This document shows positions 44,877-52,333 of a stretch of 64,000 nucleotides of DNA, piece after piece. Both the position numbers and the translations under genes were made by a program. Every line of letters begins with the position of its first letter. Position 1 is the first letter of the stretch. A model generated the notes under the pieces. The model saw only the letters and a list, made by a program, of their open reading frames with translations. It had not been told where the DNA came from and ran no database searches. The DNA lies in the NCBI RefSeq assembly GCF_000585495.1, contig NZ_CP007264.1, forward strand, positions 558,001-622,000, given 5' to 3'. The DNA comes from Thermococcus nautili (GTDB lineage: Archaea > Methanobacteriota_B > Thermococci > Thermococcales > Thermococcaceae).

Positions 44877-45941
44877 TCAGAGGTTCTGCTTGGGGAGGAC
44901 GATTATGTCGTCCCTGTCGATGTAGAAGGTAACCGGCTGGGTCGGCCTGAGGTTGGCTATCTCCTTGTCGCTTATGGCTCTGGCTATGATTCTCGTCTCG
45001 CCGAAGAGGCCGACGACCTCGGTGAAGAAGCCGTAGTACTCGATGAGGTCAACGGTTCCCTCGAGCGAGACGGTGTTCTCGCCGGGCCTGAACTTTATGC
45101 GCTCCGGCCTTATTACGAGGACGACGTTGTCGCTCTTCTCGGTGTAGTGGAGCCCGTCGAGGCGGAAGCTCTCAAACTCAACGGTGACCTTATCGCCGTT
45201 CCTCTCGACGACCTTAGCCGGAATGACGTTGGTCTTGCCCATGAAGCTCGCCACGAACTCGGTCCTCGGCCTCTCGTAGATGTCCCTTGGTGTTCCGACC
45301 TGCTCGACGGTTCCGACGTTCATGACGGCAATCCTGTCGCTTATGGCCATTGCCTCCTCCTGGTCGTGGGTGACGTAGATGACGGTGATTCCGAGCTCGC
45401 GCTGGATTCTCCTGATTTCCGAACGCATCTCAAGTCTCAACTTGGCGTCAAGGTTGCTCAACGGCTCGTCAAGGAGGAGAACCTTCGGCTCGACAACGAG
45501 CGCCCTAGCTATTGCCACACGCTGCTGCTGTCCGCCGGAAAGCTGTGTGGGATAGCGGTTCTCGAAGCCCTTGAGCTTGACGAGCTCGAGCGCCCACTCG
45601 ACCTTCCTCTTGATTTCCTCCTTGGGCACCTTCCTAATCTTGAGGCCGTAGGCGACGTTGTCGAAGACCGTCATGTGGGGCCAGAGGGCGTAGTTCTGGA
45701 AGACGAGAACGGCACCGCGCTGGTAGGATGGGAGGTAGGTGACCTCCTCGTCGCCGAAGTATATGTGCCCGCTGTCGGGGTAGTCGAGGCCCGCTATAAT
45801 CCTCAGGGTCGTGGACTTTCCACACCCGCTCGGGCCGAGCAGGGTGAAGAGCTCCTTGTGCTTTATGTGAAGGCTTATCCCCTTTAACGCGGTCGTTCCA
45901 TCGAAGGTTTTCACGATGTTCTCAAGCTTAACGTCAACCAT
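44877..45941 (-). CDS. ABC transporter ATPase (iron/thiamine/spermidine-type, FbpC/PotA-like)
   Basis: About 354 residues. Walker A GPSGCGKST (about 35-43), Q-loop FQNYALWPHM, signature LSGGQQQR and Walker B LLLDEPLSNLDAKLR form the ATPase. The C-terminal part is the TOBE regulatory domain (VIRPERIKF). It drives the permease encoded 14 nt upstream. It is the last gene of an ABC unit whose binding protein is transcribed separately. Confidence 0.94.
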   Translation of the reverse strand: MVDVKLENIVKTFDGTTALKGISLHIKHKELFTLLGPSGCGKSTTLRIIAGLDYPDSGHIYFGDEEVTYLPSYQRGAVLVFQNYALWPHMTVFDNVAYGLKIRKVPKEEIKRKVEWALELVKLKGFENRYPTQLSGGQQQRVAIARALVVEPKVLLLDEPLSNLDAKLRLEMRSEIRRIQRELGITVIYVTHDQEEAMAISDRIAVMNVGTVEQVGTPRDIYERPRTEFVASFMGKTNVIPAKVVERNGDKVTVEFESFRLDGLHYTEKSDNVVLVIRPERIKFRPGENTVSLEGTVDLIEYYGFFTEVVGLFGETRIIARAISDKEIANLRPTQPVTFYIDRDDIIVLPKQNL

Positions 45942-45954
45942 CTCAATCACCACC

Positions 45955-47799
45955 TCAGGTAAGACCGATGAACGAGTACCTCTGCTTGGTTATGATGTTG
46001 GCTATAACTATGGCCGTTATCTGCACGAGCATGAGGAAGACACCGAGGGCCGCGGCGAGGTTGGCGCTTCCAACGGCTCCGATGATGAGCTCCCTCATCT
46101 TGGCGGTTATCGGGTACCAGGTAGAGTTGATGGAACCGAGGGTGATGCCGACGCTGGTCTCGCTCATACAGTAGACGAAGCTCAGCATCGCTCCACCGAG
46201 CAGGTTGAGGGAAATCATGGGAAGGAGTATGCTGGTGAGGGCCTTCCACCTTCCGGCGCCGAGGTTCATCGCCGCCTCCTCAAGCGAAACGTGGACCTGC
46301 TGAAGGCCGGCGGAAATCGAGCGCGCCGCGAATGGCAGACGCCTGATGGAGTAGGCCAGTATGAGCGCCGCTCCCGGGAAGAAGTACAGCAGGTTGGTGG
46401 GGTCAAGGATTGTGCCCTTGAACGGCGGGACCGTCGAGAAGAAGAAGAAATAGCTCATTGCTATGACGATTCCAGGAACCGCTATTGGTATGGTGGCAAG
46501 GCTGTCGAGTATCGGGGCGAGCTTGGCCTTCTTGAACCTGCCGGAGGCGTATGATGCGGTAAGAGAGAGCAGGATGATGATGAATATGGCCACGGTCGAG
46601 TAGAGGAGGCTGTTGATGATGACGCGCTCTATGTCGGGCTGGGTGATTATGGCCTTCATGTTCTCGAGGGTGAACCCGCTCGGCCAGGTGCCGTACCAGG
46701 TTTCCGAGAAAGCGAGCAGGACGACACCAATCTGCGGGAAGATGGTTATCAGCAGGAGCGGGACGGCGACGAACGCGATGATAAGGGCCTGCCACGGCTT
46801 GGGCTTGGCAACCCTCGGCTTCCACCTGCCACCCTTGCTGAGCATGGCGTACTGCTTGAGGCCAACGTACCAGCGGACGGCGAGGAACATTATGAGGGCG
46901 ATGGTGAGCATTATCAAGGCCAAAGCCGCCATCTGCGGGTTGCCGACGGCAAAGCCGGAGACGAAGGAGCTGTAAATCTGGTAGGACATGAGCTTCTTGG
47001 CTATGGCGCTTCCCTGGAAGACTATCGGCGCGGCGAGGTCCTCAAGGCTGAAGATGCCGACGAGTATCGCACCGGCCATTATTCCCGGCATCGCGAGGGG
47101 AAGCGTGACCGTTCTGAAGAGGTGGAAGCCCTTGCTGCCGAGGTTCTCGGCCTGCTCCTCGAGGCTTGGGTCGATGTTGATGAAGCTCGCGTAGGCGTTG
47201 AGGTAGACTATCGGGTAGTAGGTTATCGTCTGGGCGATGATGACACCGACGAGACCATCAATCCATATCGGCTTCGGGAAGAGGTGCAGGTGCTCGTAGA
47301 AAATCCAGTTGATGATTCCATCCGGAAGGAACATCTTCTTGACAACGACGACGTTGACGAAGGGGGTAACGAGGAGCGGGATGAACAGGAGGATTCTCAT
47401 TATGTTCTTGCCCGGGAAGTCGTAGCGGGCCATTATGAAGGCGAAGAACGTTCCGAGGAGCGTGGTCAGAATCATGACGCTTATCGAGACGATTATTGAG
47501 TTGAGGATGACACCGAAGTCCCAGCCCGAGAAGTGATAGACCTCCTGCCCTCCGTAAATCGTTGTCTTGACGAGGTATCCGTCCGGGTGGAAGTTCACAT
47601 AGTAGCTCGAGCTGAGGATGCTCTTGAACCAGTAGAGGGAGATGTGTCCGTTGTACTTGAAGGCCGTTCCGAGCATTACTATGACCGGAATCACGAGAAA
47701 CGCCACCAGGTAGAGCAGCGGGAAGAGGAAGGAGACTATAACAACTGGGTCCGGCAACGGGGTTCCGAAGAGCTTTTCACTCCACTTGCTGACCTTCAT
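45955..47799 (-). CDS. ABC transporter permease, two-domain fused (FbpB-like)
   Basis: About 614 residues with two tandem permease halves. Each half holds six or so membrane segments and the EAA-type loop: EEQAENLGSKGFHLFRTVTLPLAMPGI, and EEAAMNLGAGRWKALTSILLPMISLN. This is the fused arrangement of iron(III) and thiamine importers. The start is at MKVSKWSEK after GAGGTAA. A TATA box (ACCTTTAAAACG, about 47862) suggests a separate promoter from the binding protein. Confidence 0.93.
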   Translation of the reverse strand: MKVSKWSEKLFGTPLPDPVVIVSFLFPLLYLVAFLVIPVIVMLGTAFKYNGHISLYWFKSILSSSYYVNFHPDGYLVKTTIYGGQEVYHFSGWDFGVILNSIIVSISVMILTTLLGTFFAFIMARYDFPGKNIMRILLFIPLLVTPFVNVVVVKKMFLPDGIINWIFYEHLHLFPKPIWIDGLVGVIIAQTITYYPIVYLNAYASFINIDPSLEEQAENLGSKGFHLFRTVTLPLAMPGIMAGAILVGIFSLEDLAAPIVFQGSAIAKKLMSYQIYSSFVSGFAVGNPQMAALALIMLTIALIMFLAVRWYVGLKQYAMLSKGGRWKPRVAKPKPWQALIIAFVAVPLLLITIFPQIGVVLLAFSETWYGTWPSGFTLENMKAIITQPDIERVIINSLLYSTVAIFIIILLSLTASYASGRFKKAKLAPILDSLATIPIAVPGIVIAMSYFFFFSTVPPFKGTILDPTNLLYFFPGAALILAYSIRRLPFAARSISAGLQQVHVSLEEAAMNLGAGRWKALTSILLPMISLNLLGGAMLSFVYCMSETSVGITLGSINSTWYPITAKMRELIIGAVGSANLAAALGVFLMLVQITAIVIANIITKQRYSFIGLT

Positions 47800-47948
47800 T
47801 AGCGTTACCTCCTCGCGGTTTTTAACCACTCGCAACTACCTTAGGATTTGCGGGCTCGTTTTAAAGGTTTCTGAAAAGAGTCTGGAAAGTTTGGGGAGAG
47901 AGAATGGCTTTTCTTAACTTTGTCCTGTCAAAATGAAGAAAAGAAAGG

Positions 47949-49400
47949 TCAGCTTCCTTCCATCTTTTTGAGGTCGTCCATGACCTTCTGGTATTTGGCC
48001 TGGGCGGCGTTCCTCCACTCCTGGGTGAGCTGGCTCTGGAAGCCGGCGTCGGTGGCAATCTTGTCGTTTATCTTGGCCGCGTACTCCTCGGTGAAGGTGA
48101 CCATCTTGCCGGTCTCGGGGTCCTTGAACTGAATCGGTGCGGTAAGCTCGTCCTTGAGCTGCTCAAACTGCTCCTTGGTTATCTTGCCGTTCTTGTAGGC
48201 GTTGACTATGGCAATCCAAGCCTGGTGGAGCGGGCCGTTGACGTCAATGAGGGTGGCCTTGAAGTAGTACTGGAGGGCGTTAACGGTCTTCAGAGCCCTG
48301 TTGTCGTCGAACGGAATGCCCTTGCTCGAGATGGAGAGTTTGTAGGCCTTGAGGAGGGTCGGGCGGGCCTTGGCAAAGGTCTCGCCGGCGTACTTGCCCT
48401 TGAAGAGAACCTTCGCCTCCTCCTCGGTGATGGTCTTGTTGAATATCTCGGCGTTAATCGGAAGCCTGTTGATGTCCGGGCTCATCCAGACGGCCTGACC
48501 CTCGGTAAGAACCCAGTAGATGAAAGCCTGAGCCGCCTCGGGGTGCTTGCTGTACTTGAGGAGCGCTATCGGGTCACCGTTGATGATACTCTCCCCCTCG
48601 GGGATAACGTAAACACAGTTCGGGTTCTGCTTCATGGCGGTGTAGCCGTAGAAGTCGATGGTGTTTCCGGCGGCAATCTCACCGTTGATGACGGCATCCC
48701 TGACGGCATCGCTCGCCTCGTAAACCTTGGAGTTGGCCGCGATGAGGGTCATAATTCTCCATCCCTCGTCCCAGCCAAAGGCCTGGAGGATAATCTGGTA
48801 AATCCTCGTGTTCGAAGTGCTCCTGGTCGGGTCGGCTATACCGTACATCGGCGGGTCGCGGGCCCAGTCGGCGGTGGCTATGTCCTCCCACTTGTGCGGG
48901 AACGGGAGCCCCTGCTTCTCGAGAACCTGCTTGTTAACGGTGAAACCGAACGATGAAAGCGCGGCGGCAATCCAGTAGACCTTACCGTCCTCCTCCCTAA
49001 TCATGGGCATTCCGGCAAGCTCCTTGGGAATCTGCTTGCCGATGAGACCGAGAACCTTCTGGTCGGTTATCGGCGCGAGGTAGCCCATCTTGTACATGTC
49101 GTCGAAGAGGGTCGGGCCTCCACCCCAGCCGACGTCGGCGCCCTTCTTGATGTACTCAGGCCAGAGGGACTCGGGAACGCCTATGAACTTCAGGTCGGTG
49201 ATGTGGTACTGCTTCGCAATGTCGCTCTTGAGGAAGAGCTCCTTGACCTTGTACTGGATTGTGGCATCGTGTCTGGTGACGATAACGAGGGTGATTCCAC
49301 TGGTTCCACTACTGCCGCTGCTTCCTCCGCTAATACAGCCGCTGGCCACGACGCTGAGACCCAAAACGAGTATAAGGAGGATTCCAAGCATGCGCCTCAT
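47949..49400 (-). CDS. ABC transporter substrate-binding lipoprotein (FbpA-like)
   Basis: About 483 residues. Lipoprotein signal peptide ending in VVASGCISGG (lipid Cys near residue 23), then a periplasmic-binding fold with GGPTLFDDMY, FTVNKQVLE, PTRSTSNTRIYQI and EAAQAFIYWVLTEGQ. These match the thiamine/Fe3+/spermidine binding cluster; the ligand is not decided. It is rich in acidic patches near its C-terminus. GGGGTGGGG precedes the ATG, and CTTTTTAAAGG (about 49430) is the TATA box. Confidence 0.92.
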   Translation of the reverse strand: MRRMLGILLILVLGLSVVASGCISGGSSGSSGTSGITLVIVTRHDATIQYKVKELFLKSDIAKQYHITDLKFIGVPESLWPEYIKKGADVGWGGGPTLFDDMYKMGYLAPITDQKVLGLIGKQIPKELAGMPMIREEDGKVYWIAAALSSFGFTVNKQVLEKQGLPFPHKWEDIATADWARDPPMYGIADPTRSTSNTRIYQIILQAFGWDEGWRIMTLIAANSKVYEASDAVRDAVINGEIAAGNTIDFYGYTAMKQNPNCVYVIPEGESIINGDPIALLKYSKHPEAAQAFIYWVLTEGQAVWMSPDINRLPINAEIFNKTITEEEAKVLFKGKYAGETFAKARPTLLKAYKLSISSKGIPFDDNRALKTVNALQYYFKATLIDVNGPLHQAWIAIVNAYKNGKITKEQFEQLKDELTAPIQFKDPETGKMVTFTEEYAAKINDKIATDAGFQSQLTQEWRNAAQAKYQKVMDDLKKMEGS

Positions 49401-49471
49401 GGCAATCCCCACCCCTTTTTCGGACTCCCTTTAAAAAGCGTGTTGGTTCAAAGGTATAAAAAAGAGGGAAA

Positions 49472-50572
49472 TCACTTCCTCCTCCTGAGGAGGAGCGGAA
49501 GGACGGCAAGACCAACGATGAAGGCCGGGCCGCAGATTCCTCCGCTGCTTCCGCTTCCGCTGCTCTCCTCGCTGGCCTTGGTCATCTCAAGGCTCCACTG
49601 GAGGATGTTCGTAATGACGGTCGGGCCGTCGAGCTTGACGCCGTAGTACTCGCTCGCCCACATGGGCTCGTAGCCGCCAATCGGGGTCTCACCGCTGACG
49701 ATGATGACATCGTTCTTGCCGTTGACCTTGACAATCTGGGCGGCGACGATTGGGAACTCGCCGGTCTGACCGGCCTGGTAAGCGTTTGCAGCTGGAGCGT
49801 TGTTCTCGGTGATGTCAGAGCTTGAGTTGGAGTGGATTATAACGTAGGCGTTGTCGGGCTTGACGTCTGGCTTGAGCGGGTGCCAGTCACCGCTTCCATC
49901 CTTGCCGTCAACCCAGGCAACAACGCCCGGACCGTGAGCGAGAACCTTACCTCCGTACTTGAGGTTCTGAACGAGTATCTCCCTCTTCGGGGTGTCCTTC
50001 CAGGGGTCATCGTAGGCAACGACACGGTAGGACTTTCCACCTGCGTTGCTCTGGGCATCCTCAACAGAGGCGAGGTCAACACGAAGGTTGGTTATGTTGA
50101 GCTGGTCGAGGAGGCTGTTGACGAACTGCTGGGTCTTGGCACCGTTTCCGTAGTCGGAATCGCCGGCGACCCAAAGAACCTTGCCGCCTTCCTCAAGCCA
50201 CTGCCTTATGGCCTTAATCTCCTCCGGGAGGAGCGGGCTGCTGGGCTGGCCAAGGATGAGGATGGTAACGTTGTTGTTCTTGAGCGCGTCGTAGGTGATT
50301 TTGTCACCGAGCCTCTTGATTCCAAGGTCGCTTTCGTACTTGGGGTCGCCGAAGTAAACGAAGGTGTAGTCCGTCAAGGTCTTAAGCATTCCCTGCGTCA
50401 GAACCTTGCCCTTGTAGGTAACGTCGTCGAGGCCCTTGGGGTTCTCGCCGTGGGCGAGGTCCACCGCTATAACCACCTTGCCGGTGTCAGCGGCGCTGAC
50501 CGCTGGGCTGGCAACCACCCCAAAAACCGACAGCAGAACGACTGCCGCCAGGAACATTGCAACCTTCTTCAT
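49472..50572 (-). CDS. Secreted CGP-CTERM protein with GATase1/DUF4350-like fold
   Basis: About 366 residues: a signal peptide, an extracytoplasmic domain with LILGQPSSPLLPEEIKAIRQWLEEGGKVLWVAGD (class I glutamine amidotransferase-like segment, no clear catalytic Cys), and a Ser/Gly tail with GGICGPAFIVGLAVLPLLLRR, the CGP-CTERM sorting signal. GGTGATACC precedes the ATG at 50572; the frame to 50836 only extends over the opposite tyrS gene. It lies upstream of the ABC importer on the same strand. Confidence 0.88.
   Translation of the reverse strand: MKKVAMFLAAVVLLSVFGVVASPAVSAADTGKVVIAVDLAHGENPKGLDDVTYKGKVLTQGMLKTLTDYTFVYFGDPKYESDLGIKRLGDKITYDALKNNNVTILILGQPSSPLLPEEIKAIRQWLEEGGKVLWVAGDSDYGNGAKTQQFVNSLLDQLNITNLRVDLASVEDAQSNAGGKSYRVVAYDDPWKDTPKREILVQNLKYGGKVLAHGPGVVAWVDGKDGSGDWHPLKPDVKPDNAYVIIHSNSSSDITENNAPAANAYQAGQTGEFPIVAAQIVKVNGKNDVIIVSGETPIGGYEPMWASEYYGVKLDGPTVITNILQWSLEMTKASEESSGSGSSGGICGPAFIVGLAVLPLLLRRRK
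49479..49495 (-). terminator. Palindrome within LLLRRRK codons of the second CGP-CTERM gene
   Basis: Same 17-bp CTCCTCCT-G-AGGAGGAG as at 42196, again followed after the stop by a T run (49457-49462 on the minus strand). Confidence 0.45.
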
Positions 50573-50695
50573 GGTATCACCGTCCCCTTTAGCGATAATG
50601 CGGTTATAAATCTTATCGCCCGAAAGTTTAACAGGGCGGAAAAACTTCCGCAAAGCCCTTAAAGCCTTCTGCCGTTTCAGGCTCAGGTGGTAGTG

Positions 50696-51823
50696 ATGGA
50701 CGTTGAGGAAAAGATTCAGCTCATAAAGCGCAAGCCGACGGAGGAGCTCCTCACCGAGGAGAATCTTAGGCACCTCTTCGAGGTTGGAATCCCGATGCAG
50801 CACTACATCGGCTTCGAAATCAGCGGTTACATTCACCTCGGAACCGGACTCATGGCCGGAGCCAAGATAGCCGACCTCCAGAAGGCCGGGATAAAGACGA
50901 GGATTTTCTTAGCCGACTGGCACAGCTGGATAAACGACAAGCTCGGCGGTGACTTGGAGACCATTCAGAAGGTCGCCCTCACCTACTTCAAGGAGGGAAT
51001 GAAGCAGAGCATCAAGGTTATGGGCGGAGACCCCGACAAGGTCGAGTTCGTTTTGGCCAGCGAGATACTTGAGAAGGGCGACTACTGGCAGACGGTGATA
51101 GACATCTCCAAGAACGTCACCCTCGCGAGGATGATGCGCTCGATAACGATAATGGGGCGCCAGATGGGCGAGTCAATAGACTTCGCCAAGCTCATCTACC
51201 CGGCGATGCAGGTGGCTGACATCTTCTACCAGGGCGTCACCATAGCCCACGCCGGAATGGACCAGAGGAAGGCCCACGTCATAGCCATCGAAGTTGCCCA
51301 GAAGCTCCGCTACCACGCCCTCGAGTGGAAGGGCGAGAAGCTCAAGCCCGTTGCGTTACACCACCACCTCCTCCTTGGCCTGCAGGAACCGCCGGTCTGG
51401 CCGATAGAGAGCGAGGAGCAGTTCAAGGAACTCAAGACCCAGATGAAGATGAGCAAGAGCAAGCCCTACTCGGCAGTTTTCATTCACGACAGCCCCGAGG
51501 AGATTAAGCAGAAGCTCAGGAAGGCATTCTGCCCGGCGAGGGAAGTTAAGTACAACCCCGTCCTTGACTGGGCCGAGTACATAATCTTCCGCGAGGAGCC
51601 GACGGAGTTCACAATCCACCGCCCGGCCAAGTTCGGTGGCGACGTCACCTACACCACCTTCGAGGAGCTCAAGAGGGACTTCGCGGAAGGGAAGCTCCAT
51701 CCGCTCGACCTCAAGAACGCGGTAGCGGAATACCTCATCGAGCTCCTCAAGCCGGTTCGCGAGTACTTCGAGAAGCACCCTGAGCCCCTTGAGCTGATGA
51801 GGCAGGTCAAGATTACCCGCTGA
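50696..51823 (+). CDS. tyrS: Tyrosyl-tRNA synthetase
   Basis: About 375 residues, archaeal/eukaryotic-type class I synthetase: HLGTGL for the HIGH-like site, KMSKSK near residue 260, and a compact C-terminal anticodon-binding domain. Catalyses Tyr activation and transfer to tRNA-Tyr. AGGTGGT precedes the ATG. The Lrp-like regulator gene follows after 27 nt with its own ribosome binding site. Confidence 0.96.
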   Translation: MDVEEKIQLIKRKPTEELLTEENLRHLFEVGIPMQHYIGFEISGYIHLGTGLMAGAKIADLQKAGIKTRIFLADWHSWINDKLGGDLETIQKVALTYFKEGMKQSIKVMGGDPDKVEFVLASEILEKGDYWQTVIDISKNVTLARMMRSITIMGRQMGESIDFAKLIYPAMQVADIFYQGVTIAHAGMDQRKAHVIAIEVAQKLRYHALEWKGEKLKPVALHHHLLLGLQEPPVWPIESEEQFKELKTQMKMSKSKPYSAVFIHDSPEEIKQKLRKAFCPAREVKYNPVLDWAEYIIFREEPTEFTIHRPAKFGGDVTYTTFEELKRDFAEGKLHPLDLKNAVAEYLIELLKPVREYFEKHPEPLELMRQVKITR

Positions 51824-51850
51824 TTTTCCTTTCCCTTTGCCGGTGATAAG

Positions 51851-52327
51851 ATGCCAGGGATTGACGAAAAGGACAGGGAAATTCTGAGAACCCTCCGCTC
51901 AAACGGCAGGATTACGCTGACCGAGCTCGGAAAAAGGGTCAACCTCTCCCCAGCAAGTGTGAAGAGCAGGCTTGAGAAGCTCGAAAGGCTCGGCGCGGTT
52001 AAGGGCTACTCGGCGGTGATTGACCCGGCATTCCTCGGGAATCTCGTTACAGCCCTAATCTTCATCAGGCTCAAGGACGTTGACCCCTACACTAGGAGCA
52101 TGCTCCGCGAGCTTGCCTCACTCGACAACATCGAGTTCCTCTACCTAAAAACCGGAGACCACAACGTACTGCTGAAGGGAGAATTCAGGGACATGGATGA
52201 GCTCAGGGAGTTCCTGAAGAGTCTGAAAAAGACCTTCGGCGTAAACGCGCTCTCAATCGAGGCGAACCTCGTCGTCGAGGAGCTCAAGAACTGCTGGCTC
52301 GCCGATGAGGACGCCTCCCGACTCTGA
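51851..52327 (+). CDS. Lrp/AsnC family transcriptional regulator
   Basis: 158 residues. N-terminal winged HTH (IDEKDREILRTLRSNGRITLTELGKRVNLSPASVKSRLEKLERLGAVKGY; recognition helix in SPASVKSRLEKL), then RAM ligand-binding domain with EFLYLKTGDHNVLLKGEF. It likely responds to an amino acid or metabolite. GGTGAT precedes the ATG. It lies between tyrS and the ASH-Ski2-like helicase. Confidence 0.93.
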   Translation: MPGIDEKDREILRTLRSNGRITLTELGKRVNLSPASVKSRLEKLERLGAVKGYSAVIDPAFLGNLVTALIFIRLKDVDPYTRSMLRELASLDNIEFLYLKTGDHNVLLKGEFRDMDELREFLKSLKKTFGVNALSIEANLVVEELKNCWLADEDASRL

Positions 52328-52333
52328 GGTGTG

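Noticed and set aside
47800-47948. Possible small gene between permease and binding protein
   Set aside because: Only a ten-codon frame (from about 47904) is present; the gap is better explained as promoter of the permease and terminator of the binding-protein gene.
50573-50836. Extended start of the second CGP-CTERM protein
   Set aside because: The extension is opposite tyrS; the start at 50572 has GGTGATACC and a signal peptide.
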